Counted from the stretch's first letter, positions 40,803 through 49,760 are shown. The stretch: DNA of 64,000 nt from an endosymbiont 'TC1' of Trimyema compressum (GCF_001584725.1 NZ_CP014606.1:682001-746000); one strand, 5' to 3'. Made by a program: numbers and translations. The notes: generated by a model from the sequence alone, not told the origin.

Positions 40803-41864
40803 ATGGATTCTATTTTAAACTTCAGTGAAGAAGAACTTCAAAAAATAACTATTGAAGGTGGTTTTCCAAGCTTTCGCAGTAAACAGCTTTACAGTTGGCT
40901 ATATGATAAATCTATTTTAGATTTAGAATTAATGAGTAATTTAGATAGAAGCTATAAAAGCTTTATAAGTAATCAATTCAAATTTAAGACAATAGAAATC
41001 ATTAAAAGTATTGCGTCTGATGATAGGCAAACCATTAAATTATTGCTAGAGCTATGCGATAAAGAGACTGTAGAAATAGTTATTATGCGTTATCCTGAAA
41101 AACAAACTACTAAAATTAGGAATACTCTGTGTATTTCTAGTCAAATAGGCTGTCAAATTGCTTGCCCTTTTTGTGCAACTGGACAGTCAGGATTTAAAAG
41201 AAATTTAACAACTGCAGAAATTCTTGAGCAGCTTTTTTTAGCTAATAATTATTTACGGAATACTGTGAATAATTCTGAGAAAATTAATAATATAGTTTTT
41301 ATGGGAATGGGAGAGCCTTTTTTAAATTGGGAAGCAGTTAAAAATGCAGCAACTATTATGAATACAAGGTTTAAAATTGGGGAAAGAAGGATTACAATTT
41401 CTACAAGTGGTGTCACAAAGGGTATTGAAGCACTAGCGGATTTAGGCAAGCAATGGGTTCTTGCAATCTCTTTACATGGTTCTAATAATCAGCTGAGAGA
41501 TGAATTAGTGCCAATAAATAAAAAATACCCTTTAGAAGAGCTTATTCAAAGTTGTCGATATTATATGAATAAGGCAAATCGAAGAATTACTTTTGAATAC
41601 ATTATGATTCATAATAAAAATATTGGTTTGCAAAATAGCAGAGAATTGGGATTATTGTTAAAAGGTTTAAAGTGTCATATTAATGGCATTCCATTAAATG
41701 AAACTGAAGAATATCCTTATAAGAAACCAAGTAAGAACGAAATGAACTTTTTTAGAACTGCTGTTGAAAAAGAAGGAATTTCTTTTTCTATAAGAGAAGA
41801 GAAAGGCCAAAGTATTAATGGCGCTTGTGGGCAGTTACGAAATCAGAGAAAGGGATTGTTATGA
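40803..41864 (+). CDS. rlmN: Dual-specificity rRNA/tRNA C2-adenine methyltransferase
   Basis: 353 residues. Radical SAM enzyme making m2A2503 in 23S rRNA and m2A37 in some tRNAs. Cluster motif CQIACPFCATG (residues about 115-125), MGMGEPFLNWE, the ITISTSGVTKGIEAL segment and the C-terminal catalytic Cys in GACGQLRNQ. Three bases after the metalloprotease; overlaps the phosphatase gene (ATGA). Confidence 0.96.
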   Translation: MDSILNFSEEELQKITIEGGFPSFRSKQLYSWLYDKSILDLELMSNLDRSYKSFISNQFKFKTIEIIKSIASDDRQTIKLLLELCDKETVEIVIMRYPEKQTTKIRNTLCISSQIGCQIACPFCATGQSGFKRNLTTAEILEQLFLANNYLRNTVNNSEKINNIVFMGMGEPFLNWEAVKNAATIMNTRFKIGERRITISTSGVTKGIEALADLGKQWVLAISLHGSNNQLRDELVPINKKYPLEELIQSCRYYMNKANRRITFEYIMIHNKNIGLQNSRELGLLLKGLKCHINGIPLNETEEYPYKKPSKNEMNFFRTAVEKEGISFSIREEKGQSINGACGQLRNQRKGLL

Positions 41865-42580
41865 GAAGTTGGGCAGTAAGTGAAACAGGTAGTGTGCGAA
41901 AAAATAATGAAGACTCTATTTATGCTAATACTGAAAAAGGCTTTTTTGTTATTGCCGATGGTATGGGCGGTCATGAAGCTGGTGAAGTGGCTAGCAGTAT
42001 GGCAGTTGAAAAAATAAGAATAGAGTTAGAGGATAAGGAGACTATCGACAGCAAGACACTGGAAAATGCTTTCAAAGAAACTAATAAATTGATATTTGAT
42101 ACCAGTAGTTTTGAGAAACAACAGCTGATTATGGGTACAACATTAACTGTTCTTAAAATTGAAAAGGATAAAGGCTATTTAGGTCATATTGGCGATAGTA
42201 GAATTTATCTTATTCGCAATCAGGAAATAATAAAGTTAACTGAGGATCATACTTATGTTGAAAAGCTTTATCAAGAAGGTATTATTACATTTGAAGAATA
42301 TGAAAATCATCCTAAAAAAAATATTTTATTAAAAGCTTTAGGCAGCGATAAGCCAATTGAACCACAAATTTTAGAATTTCAAATATTAGATGGGGATATT
42401 ATATTCTTATGCTCTGATGGTGTCTATAATTTGTTGCAAGATGAAGAATTAATTAGTATTCTTTTACAAAAAGAAGGTGATGAGAGAGTTCAAACTATTT
42501 CAAATTTGATTATTGAAAGAGACGCTGTAGATAACTTCTCTTTTATAATTATTGACAAAATTTTCGGAGAGGATAGATAA
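41861..42580 (+). CDS. stp: PP2C-type serine/threonine phosphatase
   Basis: 239 residues from ATG 41861, overlapping the rlmN stop. It reverses phosphorylation by the adjacent PASTA kinase. Metal-site motifs: SVRKNNEDSIYA, IADGMGGHEAGEVAS, GHIGDSRIYLI, LTEDHTYVEKL and FLCSDGVYN (usual: LCSDGLTN). PVDNFS-type ending DAVDNFSFIII. Order stp-prkC-rsgA-rpe is the Firmicutes standard. Confidence 0.95.
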   Translation: MRSWAVSETGSVRKNNEDSIYANTEKGFFVIADGMGGHEAGEVASSMAVEKIRIELEDKETIDSKTLENAFKETNKLIFDTSSFEKQQLIMGTTLTVLKIEKDKGYLGHIGDSRIYLIRNQEIIKLTEDHTYVEKLYQEGIITFEEYENHPKKNILLKALGSDKPIEPQILEFQILDGDIIFLCSDGVYNLLQDEELISILLQKEGDERVQTISNLIIERDAVDNFSFIIIDKIFGEDR

Positions 42581-42585
42581 GTGAT

Positions 42586-44439
42586 ATGGTAGGAAAAATA
42601 TTTGCTGATCGGCATAAAATCATTAAACTTATTGGCAGTGGGGGAATGGCAGAAGTTTATTTAGCAGAAGATATTATGCTTAATAAATCTATTGCCATAA
42701 AGATTTTAAGAAAAGAGTTAATTAACAATAGAGAAAGTGTTCGTTATTTTAAAAATGAAGCAGAGGCTATTTCGCACTTGTCTCATCCCAATATTGTTGA
42801 AGTTTATGATGTGGGCATGGCTGAAGGACATCCTTATATTGTAATGGAATTAATTGATGGCAAAACATTAAAAGATATTGTCAAAGACAAGGCGCCTTTG
42901 TCTCCATATTTTGCTATTCATGTTATGGAAGGTATTTTATCTGCTTTGATTCATTCCCATAAAAAAGGTGTGATTCATAGGGATATTAAACCCCATAATA
43001 TTATGGTCAATAGAGATGGGGAAGTAAAAGTCATGGATTTTGGTATTGCTAGAATTACTGACAAAAACTCGACTATGACATTAACAACTGATATTGTTGG
43101 TTCTGTTCATTATTTATCTCCTGAGCAAGCAGCAGGAAATAAAATAACTGAACTTGCTGATGTTTATTCCAGTGGTATTGTATTTTATGAAATGTTAACG
43201 GGGCGTTTGCCTTATGAAGGACAAAATCCTGTTTCAGTTGCTGTTAACCATATCCAAGGTGGACTTATACCGCCTAAAGATTTAGTGGCAGATATTCCTC
43301 AAGAGCTTGAAAATATTGTTCTAAAAGCTACAATGAGAGATCCTAAGAAAAGATTCAAATCTGCATTAGAGATGAATATTTGCATTGAAAAAGTACGGGT
43401 TTTAATGGAAGAAGGTAAGGTTAATCAAGTAGCAAGAATTCCTCTTGAAGAACCTATTAAGGACAAAAAAGAACTTAAGGATAATTTAAAAAAGGGGCCA
43501 AAAAGCAAACCCAAAAAACCAAAGAGAAACATAAAGAAAATTGCTATTATTACTGGTGTTGCTCTAATTGCTTTAGTGGCTATAATAAGTTTAATTGTTG
43601 GTTTAACAGGGGGTGAAGAAAAAGTAGTACCAGATGTTGCTGGCTTAACAGAAGCAGATGCTAAGGTGAAATTAGAAGGTGCTGGCTTTAAATACCAAAC
43701 GGAAGGTGTCTTTTCTTCAGAAGTTGAGTCTGGCAAAGTAATTGAACAAGAACCTCGAGGTAATACAGTTGCTAAAACAAATAAAGTTGTCAAGCTTAAA
43801 ATCAGCAAAGGCAAAGATAAAGTTGATATTCCTAATGTTGCTGGTATGGGTGAAAAAGAAGCTACTTTGAAATTACAGAGTGCTGGTTTTAAAGTTAAAG
43901 TTACTAATGATAACAGTGATTCTGTTTCTCAAGGACAAGTTATTTCTCAAAATCCCTCAAGTGGTGAGAAAGCAATGCCGGAAACAGAAGTAACTGTTGT
44001 TGTTAGTTTAGGTAAAAAAATTACTACTGTATCTGTTCCTAATTTAGTTGGTCAAACACTAGATTCAGCTGAAAATACTTTGAGTAGTAGCAAATTAACT
44101 GTAGGAGAAGTGACTAATCAAGAGACTTCAGATTATTTGCCAGGGCAGGTAATTAGTCAAGGCGTTGCGCCTGGAACAACTGTAAATGCAGGCGCTGCTG
44201 TTAGCCTTGTTGTAGCTAAAGAGTTTACTTCTAAAGTATATTGTTTGACTTATAAAGTAACTGCAGGTATAGTGAGAAACTTAGAAATGACAGTGACAGA
44301 TAAAAAAGGCAGTCGAACTATTACAGATAAAATGAGTGCGACGGATACTCAGTTTAGTAAAGATATTCAGTATTTTGGGTCAGGCACTTTAGTATTTAGA
44401 GACAATGACACTGTAGTGGATACAATTCAGTTACAGTAG
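42586..44439 (+). CDS. prkC: PASTA-domain serine/threonine protein kinase PrkC
   Basis: 617 residues. Kinase domain (about 9-270): GSGGMAEVYLAED, AIKILRKEL, HRDIKPHNIMV, MDFGIARI and SVHYLSPEQA. A basic juxtamembrane region (KKGPKSKPKKPKRNIKK) leads to one membrane helix (about 319-343). Outside are three PASTA repeats (VPDVAGLTEADAKVKLEGAG; IPNVAGMGEKEATLKLQSAG; VPNLVGQTLDSAENTLSSS) and a C-terminal domain. It senses muropeptides and controls cell-wall growth. Intact, which suggests a peptidoglycan wall is still made. Confidence 0.97.
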   Translation: MVGKIFADRHKIIKLIGSGGMAEVYLAEDIMLNKSIAIKILRKELINNRESVRYFKNEAEAISHLSHPNIVEVYDVGMAEGHPYIVMELIDGKTLKDIVKDKAPLSPYFAIHVMEGILSALIHSHKKGVIHRDIKPHNIMVNRDGEVKVMDFGIARITDKNSTMTLTTDIVGSVHYLSPEQAAGNKITELADVYSSGIVFYEMLTGRLPYEGQNPVSVAVNHIQGGLIPPKDLVADIPQELENIVLKATMRDPKKRFKSALEMNICIEKVRVLMEEGKVNQVARIPLEEPIKDKKELKDNLKKGPKSKPKKPKRNIKKIAIITGVALIALVAIISLIVGLTGGEEKVVPDVAGLTEADAKVKLEGAGFKYQTEGVFSSEVESGKVIEQEPRGNTVAKTNKVVKLKISKGKDKVDIPNVAGMGEKEATLKLQSAGFKVKVTNDNSDSVSQGQVISQNPSSGEKAMPETEVTVVVSLGKKITTVSVPNLVGQTLDSAENTLSSSKLTVGEVTNQETSDYLPGQVISQGVAPGTTVNAGAAVSLVVAKEFTSKVYCLTYKVTAGIVRNLEMTVTDKKGSRTITDKMSATDTQFSKDIQYFGSGTLVFRDNDTVVDTIQLQ

Positions 44440-44447
44440 GAGGACTT

Positions 44448-45326
44448 TTGAGAACAGGAAGAATTATCAGAAGCGATAGTGGTTTTTATTATGTGCTTTC
44501 AGATGGTCTATTATTTGAATGTAAACTCAGAGGAAAACAAAAAGCTGTTAAAGGCAAAGGTTATCCCGGAGATGTAGTTCACTTTAATATTTTAGAAGCG
44601 GATAAGGGCATTATTGAGAAGATTGATGATAAAAGAACATTTTTAGTTAGACCGCCTATTGCTAATGGTGATCAACTATATATTGTAATGAGTATCGCTT
44701 TACCTGAATTAGATTATAATTTGCTAGATAGACTTATTTTATTAGGAAAGTGGAGTAAGCTTTCAGTTGGTCTAATTCTGAATAAAAAGGATGAAGAAAA
44801 GAAAGGATTCCTTGTCAGTGTAAGGGAATCTTATAAAAATGCTGATATTCGGCTATTTCCTGCATCTGCTATGAGTGGAGAAGGTATTGAAATTATAAAA
44901 AGAAGTTTAGATAGTAAACTTACTATTTTAGCTGGCCCTTCAGGTGTAGGCAAGTCAAGTATTTTAATTGCTTTAGATTCTGCATTGGTTTTAAAAACAG
45001 GATTATTAGGTGAAAAAATAAACAGAGGTAGACATACCACTAGAGTATCAGAGTTTTATCAAGTTGGTAATGGTTTAATAGCTGATACGCCGGGTTTTAG
45101 TCGACTAGAGCTACCAACTATAGATAAACAGGAACTCCCTGCTCTATATAATGAATTTGTTCCTTTTAAAGGCGATTGTCAATTCCTTAGCTGTTTACAT
45201 CACAAAGAAAAAAAATGTGGTGTAAAGAAGGCCGTTGAGGAAGGGCTAATTGATGAGGGACGCTATAAGCGCTACCTCTATTTCCTAGAAGAATTAACTG
45301 AAAGAGAAGAAAGAAGGTATAAATAA
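44448..45326 (+). CDS. rsgA: Ribosome small-subunit GTPase RsgA
   Basis: 292 residues from TTG 44448 after AGGAGGAC. Circularly permuted GTPase for 30S maturation: OB domain first, then G4 LNKKDEE, G1 GPSGVGKSSIL, G3 DTPGFSRLEL, and a zinc site with CQFLSCLHHKEKKCGV. The family region R-G-R-H-T-T is present (NRGRHTTRVSE). One base before rpe. Intact. Confidence 0.96.
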   Translation: MRTGRIIRSDSGFYYVLSDGLLFECKLRGKQKAVKGKGYPGDVVHFNILEADKGIIEKIDDKRTFLVRPPIANGDQLYIVMSIALPELDYNLLDRLILLGKWSKLSVGLILNKKDEEKKGFLVSVRESYKNADIRLFPASAMSGEGIEIIKRSLDSKLTILAGPSGVGKSSILIALDSALVLKTGLLGEKINRGRHTTRVSEFYQVGNGLIADTPGFSRLELPTIDKQELPALYNEFVPFKGDCQFLSCLHHKEKKCGVKKAVEEGLIDEGRYKRYLYFLEELTEREERRYK

Positions 45327-45974
45327 ATGATTGCCCCTTCATTGTTATCTGCGGATTTTGCCAATTTAAAAGAAGCAGTTAAGAAAATAGAAGATAGCGG
45401 TGCTAAATGGTTGCATTTAGATGTAATGGATGGCCATTTTGTGCCCAATATTAGTTTTGGTCCAAGTATTATTAAGGCTTTGCGTCCTCACACTAACTTG
45501 TTTTTTGACTGTCATTTAATGATTGAAAATCCAGAAAACTATATTGAAGTTTTTAAAGATGCAGGGGCTGATTTAATCAGTGTTTCTGTAGAAGCTTCTA
45601 CCCACCTCCATAGAGTGGTTCAATCCATTAAGGAAGTAGGCTGTCAAGCTGGTGTCGTATTGAACCCTGGAACGCCATTAGAGTCAATTAAGTGGGTTTT
45701 AGAAGACGTTGATGTTGTTTTAATTATGTCAGTAAACCCTGGCTTTGGTGGACAAAAATTCATTCATGAGATGTTGCCTAAAATTAAAGAACTTAAAACA
45801 ATGATTGAAAACAGAAATTTAGATACACTTATTGAAGTAGATGGTGGTGTATGTTTAGAAAATGCTAATTTAGTGAAAATGGCTGGTGCAGATATTCTTA
45901 TAGCTGGGTCTGCTGTCTTTGGAGAAAAGGATAGCGGTGCTGCATTTAAGGCATTAGAAAAATCCTTAGAATAA
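45327..45974 (+). CDS. rpe: Ribulose-phosphate 3-epimerase
   Basis: 215 residues. TIM barrel enzyme of the pentose phosphate pathway. Motifs: PSLLSADFANLKE, HLDVMDGHFVPNISFGP, CHLMIENPENYIE, MSVNPGFGGQKFI and EVDGGVCLENA. It closes the priA-to-rpe operon; the thiamine pyrophosphokinase gene often found next is missing, and a promoter for ribU starts at its stop codon. Confidence 0.97.
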   Translation: MIAPSLLSADFANLKEAVKKIEDSGAKWLHLDVMDGHFVPNISFGPSIIKALRPHTNLFFDCHLMIENPENYIEVFKDAGADLISVSVEASTHLHRVVQSIKEVGCQAGVVLNPGTPLESIKWVLEDVDVVLIMSVNPGFGGQKFIHEMLPKIKELKTMIENRNLDTLIEVDGGVCLENANLVKMAGADILIAGSAVFGEKDSGAAFKALEKSLE

Positions 45975-46003
45975 TTGACAAGCTTAATTGTTGATGCTAT
46001 TAT
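45975..46003 (+). promoter_or_regulatory. Sigma-A promoter of the FMN riboswitch-ribU unit
   Basis: TTGACA at 45975-45980, spacer 17, TATTAT at 45998-46003 with TG two bases upstream (extended -10). It starts immediately after the rpe stop. The start point would fall near 46010, just before the aptamer. Confidence 0.8.
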
Positions 46004-46017
46004 TATTTAAGAATATT

Positions 46018-46126
46018 TCTTCAGGGGTAGGTGAAATTCCTTACCGGCGGTAAAGCCCGCGAGCAACATAGGTTGTTGATCTGGTGTAAATCCAGAGCCG
46101 ACAGTAGAGTCTGGATGAGAGAAGAG
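46018..46126 (+). promoter_or_regulatory. FMN riboswitch (RFN element)
   Basis: The conserved blocks of the RFN aptamer are all present: AGGGGTAGGTGAAATTCC, ACCGGCGGTAAAGCCCGCGA, GATCTGGTGTAAATCCAG, AGCCGACAGT and the closing GATGAGAGAAGA, which pairs with TCTTC at the 5' end. It senses FMN and lies upstream of a terminator hairpin and ribU, so FMN should stop riboflavin uptake gene transcription. Recognition is from sequence blocks; the switching mechanism is inferred. Confidence 0.95.
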
Positions 46127-46152
46127 ATTGCCGTTTTATACAATGGTTTTTA

Positions 46153-46184
46153 CCCCTTAAGGAAATACCCTTAAGGGGTTTTCT
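46153..46184 (+). terminator. Riboswitch-controlled terminator before ribU
   Basis: A 10-bp GC-containing stem (46153-46162 with 46169-46178), 6-base loop and TTTTCT tail, between the FMN aptamer and ribU. It is the likely expression platform. Confidence 0.85.
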
Positions 46185-46210
46185 ATTGTTTAAAGAAAAG
46201 AGGAATTAAA

Positions 46211-46750
46211 ATGAAAATCAACACAAGAAAATTTGTAATACTGGCTTTATTAGGTGCATTAAGTGGCTTGTTAATGTTTTTTGAATTTCCAATTTTACCA
46301 ACGGCACCTTTTTTGCAGTATGATCCTAGTGATGTTCCCGTTATCTTTGCAGGCTTATTTTTTGGTCCACTTGGAGGAATTATTGTAGCTTTAGTCAAAT
46401 CACTTATTTTTGCAATATCCGGTAAGAATGCTACGGGATTTATTGGCTTAATAGCTGCTATTATTGCCAGTGTAACTCTTCTTTTAGGGACAGTTAGTAT
46501 TTATCGCTATAAGGCTAAGAAAATATCCCTTGTTGCAGGTATTATTATTGGTACTATTGGTTTAACAGTAGTGATGGCACTCCTAAATCAATTTTTTCTC
46601 CTCAATGCCTGGGGAATTGAAGAGGCAGCAAGAGGTCCTTTGGTTTTAGGTGCTGTTATTCCTTTTAATATTATCAAAGGATTAATTTCTTCAATATTAG
46701 GTTGCCTCCTGTTTTTAGGGTTAAAAAACAGATTACAACGCTTCAAATAA
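46211..46750 (+). CDS. ribU: Riboflavin ECF transporter S component
   Basis: 179 residues with about six membrane helices. FVILALLGALSGLLMFFEFP, then FLQYDPSDVPVIFAGLFFG, a RibU hallmark for flavin binding, and IIVALVKSLIFAISGK. It works with the shared EcfAAT module (not in this window). The FMN riboswitch upstream confirms the substrate. Start ATG 46211 with AGAGGA. Uptake suggests the cell depends on external riboflavin. Confidence 0.95.
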   Translation: MKINTRKFVILALLGALSGLLMFFEFPILPTAPFLQYDPSDVPVIFAGLFFGPLGGIIVALVKSLIFAISGKNATGFIGLIAAIIASVTLLLGTVSIYRYKAKKISLVAGIIIGTIGLTVVMALLNQFFLLNAWGIEEAARGPLVLGAVIPFNIIKGLISSILGCLLFLGLKNRLQRFK

Positions 46751-46758
46751 AAAAATCT

Positions 46759-46786
46759 AAGCCTTCTTGAAATAAGAAGGCTTTTT
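46759..46786 (+). terminator. Terminator after ribU
   Basis: A 10-bp stem (46759-46768 with 46774-46783), 5-base loop, ending in a T run. Confidence 0.9.
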
Positions 46787-46787
46787 G

Positions 46788-46817
46788 TTGCCAAAGGCAT
46801 ACAAAAACTGTTAAGAT
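46788..46817 (+). promoter_or_regulatory. Possible promoter for the cobC relic
   Basis: TTGCCA at 46788-46793 and TAAGAT at 46812-46817 with an 18-bp spacer, just after the ribU terminator. Moderate match only. Confidence 0.35.
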
Positions 46818-46853
46818 AGTAGGAGTGGTAACAGTAATTTTGAGGAGCGTGGA

Positions 46854-47471
46854 ATGACAGAAATATATTTAATACGACATGGGCAGACGACATGGAATAT
46901 CAACCATCGATTTCAGGGGGAAAAGAAATATTCAATTAACAGATCAAGGAAGATTAGAAGCTGAAATGCTGGCCAAACGTTTAAGTAAGGTGCCTTTTGA
47001 GATAATATATTCTAGTCCACTAGATAGAGCGAAAGAGACAGCCCAGATTATTTCTGAAAAGCAAAAATCAAGGGTTTCCATACAAAATGACTTTTGTGAA
47101 ATTTCCTTTGGAGATTGGGAAGGCTATACTTTTGAGGAAATAAGAAATATTACACCTTGGATAGATGAGTAGTATGCAGATCCTAGTACCCATAGGATTC
47201 CAAATGGAGATGACTTAACAGCCGAAATAGTATGATTAAAAAAGATTTAGCTAATTTGGGGGAAGTTCACAATGGTGAGAGGATTGCCATTATTGCACAT
47301 GCTGGTATTTTACGATTAGCTCTGTTGTGTAGTCTTGGATTACCCTTGTCTTATTATTGGAGATTTGTACTATCTAATACGTCATTTACCGTTTTACAAT
47401 ACCGTGAAAATGTTTTTAATCTAGCAGTTTTAGCAGTTTTAAATGACTATAGTCACTTGTCTAACAGGTAA
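46854..47471 (+). pseudogene. cobC: Histidine phosphatase (alpha-ribazole phosphatase-like), broken
   Basis: It begins TEIYLIRHGQTTWNINHRFQ, the RHG catalytic motif, then shifts at a G5 run (46916-46920). The next frame gives LTDQGRLEAEMLAKRLSKVP, YSSPLDRAKETAQII, DFCEISFGDWEG and meets TAG at 47170. A further frame has ERIAIIAHAGILRLALL with the second catalytic His. Normal length is about 200 residues. Three lesions: inactive. CobC-like enzymes act in the last steps of cobalamin assembly; phosphoglycerate mutase-like roles are also possible. Confidence 0.85.
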
Positions 47472-47489
47472 ATTTATGTTAAAATAGGA

Positions 47490-48044
47490 GTGTTTAAAAT
47501 TATTAAAATAATTGGTGGAGACAAAAAAGGATTCTCTTTAAAAACAAAAGTAGGAACTAGTACAAGGCCTACCCTTAACAGAGTCAGAGAAAATATATTC
47601 AATATACTTCAATCTGTTATGCCCAATTCATTGGGATTGGATTTATTTGCTGGTAGTGGTGCAGTTGGCATTGAAGCATTATCCAGGGGGGCTCAGGCAG
47701 TAACTTTTGTTGAAAAAGACAAGGTTGCTTTTGCTGTTATTAGGGAAAATCTAAAGAAAACTAATTATCTTAATAAAAGCTTTGTTTTTCCATCATCATG
47801 GCATATATTTCTGAAGAAAACCACTGAGGTTTTTGATTGGATATTTGTGGATCCACCTTATGGCTTAGATGTTTATCATGAAGTTATAGAAGCCATTGGC
47901 AGTAGCCAGTGTCTTTCAGAAGGTGGAATTATTATTTTGGAAACAGATAAAGCAGTTCAAGTGAAAAGTCAAATTAATGGATTTATTTGTTATAGAAAAA
48001 TTCGTTATGGAAATACAATAATATGGTTTTATAAAGAAATGTAG
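47490..48044 (+). CDS. rsmD: 16S rRNA guanine-N2 methyltransferase RsmD
   Basis: 184 residues by the GTG at 47490. Motifs: IIGGDKKGFSL, TRPTLNRVRENIFNIL, LDLFAGSGAVGIEALSRGA and catalytic DPPYG. The start is odd: the ribosome site AGGAG touches the GTG, leaving no spacing. Homologues begin at the next few residues (M-I-I-G-G), which would require an ATT codon near 47499-47502 here. The coaD gene that normally follows rsmD is absent: a coiled-coil gene starts 13 bases on. Confidence 0.92.
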   Translation: MFKIIKIIGGDKKGFSLKTKVGTSTRPTLNRVRENIFNILQSVMPNSLGLDLFAGSGAVGIEALSRGAQAVTFVEKDKVAFAVIRENLKKTNYLNKSFVFPSSWHIFLKKTTEVFDWIFVDPPYGLDVYHEVIEAIGSSQCLSEGGIIILETDKAVQVKSQINGFICYRKIRYGNTIIWFYKEM

Positions 48045-48057
48045 GAGGGGTAAACAC

Positions 48058-48519
48058 ATGAATACGTTAAAGTTAATTGATTCTCTTGAAGAGATGCTTG
48101 AAACAGCACACAAAGTACCTTTAACTGGGAATATTATGATTAAGGGAGACGAGATTTTTGACTTGCTAAATGAAATTAGGGATTCTTTTCAGGAAGAAGT
48201 TAAAAAAGCACGTCAAATTGTTAGAGAAAGAGAACAGATGATAGACAGCGCCAAAAGAGAAGCAGATATGATTATAAAAGGCGTTGAAGCTAATATAGAA
48301 AATATGATAAGTGAAACATCTATTAAGAGAAGAGCTGAGCAGAAAGCAGCTGAAATTGAAGAAGCTGCTTATAAGAAGGCTTCACAATTAATCAATCACA
48401 GTGAGTCTTATTCTGAAGAGATTCTCAATACGCTTGATAATTATGTTAATAAATGTTCTGGCAACATTAAAGAAGCTAAACGACAATTAACATCAATTAA
48501 AACTAAGAAAAGTATGTAG
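48058..48519 (+). CDS. Coiled-coil protein, DivIVA/ATP-synthase-b-like
   Basis: 153 residues, AGGAGGGG before ATG 48058. After a short N-terminal part (KVPLTGNIMIKGDEIFDLLN) the chain is one long charged coiled coil (about 35-150: EEVKKARQIVREREQMIDSA ...) with no membrane segment. Similar proteins sit between coaD and ackA in many clostridia, and their role is unknown; resemblance to DivIVA or V-ATPase stalk subunits is structural only. Intact. Confidence 0.7.
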   Translation: MNTLKLIDSLEEMLETAHKVPLTGNIMIKGDEIFDLLNEIRDSFQEEVKKARQIVREREQMIDSAKREADMIIKGVEANIENMISETSIKRRAEQKAAEIEEAAYKKASQLINHSESYSEEILNTLDNYVNKCSGNIKEAKRQLTSIKTKKSM

Positions 48520-48560
48520 AATACTACAATTTAATATTAAAGGAGAGACAAAGAGACTTT

Positions 48561-49760
48561 ATGAACATTTTAGTTTTAAATTCAGGGAGTTCATCCATTA
48601 AGTATCAATTACTAGATATGGAGCAAGAGGTATTATTGGCTAAAGGACTAGCAGAAAAAATTGGATTTGATGAAAGCATTGTTAGCTTCGTCAATGGAGA
48701 AGGTAAAAAAACTAAAATAACAAAAAGTATTCCAAACCATCTAGAGGGCATCAAAGTAATGATTGACGCTCTTTTAGATGCTGAATGCGGCGTTATTAAA
48801 ACGGTTACAGAAATTGATGCTGTAGGACATAGGATTGCCCAAGGTGGAAGTTATTTTAAATCATCAAGTTTAGTTAATGATGATGTAAAGACAAAAATTA
48901 AGGATTGTTTCCAGTTGGCTTCTTTACATAATCCCCCTCAATTCAAAGGTATTTTAGCAATTGAAGAAGTGGTACCTGGTGTACCCAACATTGCTTGTTT
49001 TGATACTGTTTTTCATCAAACTTTACCTGATCATGCATACATGTATGCACTACCATATGATTGGTATCAAGAGGATGGTGTAAGAAAATATGGATTCCAT
49101 GGTTTATCTCATGAATTTGTTAGTAAAAGAGCTGGTCAAATACTAAATAGAAAATGGGATGATTTAAAAATTATTTCATGTCACTTAGGTAATGGTGCAA
49201 GTGTTGCTGCTGTTAATAAAGGTGAATCAATTGATACTAGTATGGGCTTCACCCCATTACAAGGTCTTGTAATGGGCACACGTTGTGGCGATATTGATCC
49301 AGCTATTATCCCTTATATTATGGGGAAAAGGAATTATTCAACAGAAGATGTAGACAATGCCTTAAATAAAGAAAGCGGAGTTAAAGGTATCTCTGGTGTT
49401 TCCAGTGACTTTAGAGACTTGGAAAACGCAGCTTTTAACGAAGGCAATAAAAGAGCTGCATTAGCATTGCAAATGTTCGACTATAGAGTTAAATTTTATA
49501 TTAGTGCATATTTCGGGATTTTAAATGGGGCTGATGTAATTTTATTCACAGGTGGTCTTGGTGAAAATTCACCAGAAATGCGAGAAGCCGTTTGTAAAAA
49601 TTTAAGTGCTCTTGGTATAGAAATTGATTTAGAGAAAAATAAAGTGCGTGGTAAAGAAACAATTATCTCAACACCTGAATCAAAAGTTGCTGTAATTGTG
49701 ATTCCTACTGATGAAGAGTTAGTAATTGCAAGGGAAGCAAAAGATATTATTTCCAGATAA
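48561..49760 (+). CDS. ackA: Acetate kinase
   Basis: 399 residues. NVLVLNSGSSSIKYQL-type start (LVLNSGSSSIKYQLLD), GHRIAQGG, CFDTVFHQTLPDHAYMYALP, HLGNGASVAAV, TGGLGENSPEMR. It makes ATP from acetyl phosphate, so acetate is a likely fermentation end product. The partner pta is not in this window. AAAGGAGAGA upstream; full length and undamaged. Confidence 0.97.
   Translation: MNILVLNSGSSSIKYQLLDMEQEVLLAKGLAEKIGFDESIVSFVNGEGKKTKITKSIPNHLEGIKVMIDALLDAECGVIKTVTEIDAVGHRIAQGGSYFKSSSLVNDDVKTKIKDCFQLASLHNPPQFKGILAIEEVVPGVPNIACFDTVFHQTLPDHAYMYALPYDWYQEDGVRKYGFHGLSHEFVSKRAGQILNRKWDDLKIISCHLGNGASVAAVNKGESIDTSMGFTPLQGLVMGTRCGDIDPAIIPYIMGKRNYSTEDVDNALNKESGVKGISGVSSDFRDLENAAFNEGNKRAALALQMFDYRVKFYISAYFGILNGADVILFTGGLGENSPEMREAVCKNLSALGIEIDLEKNKVRGKETIISTPESKVAVIVIPTDEELVIAREAKDIISR

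Noticed and set aside
43425-43814. 129-codon minus-strand frame inside prkC
   Set aside because: It lies opposite the kinase linker and PASTA region; no ribosome site and no family resemblance.
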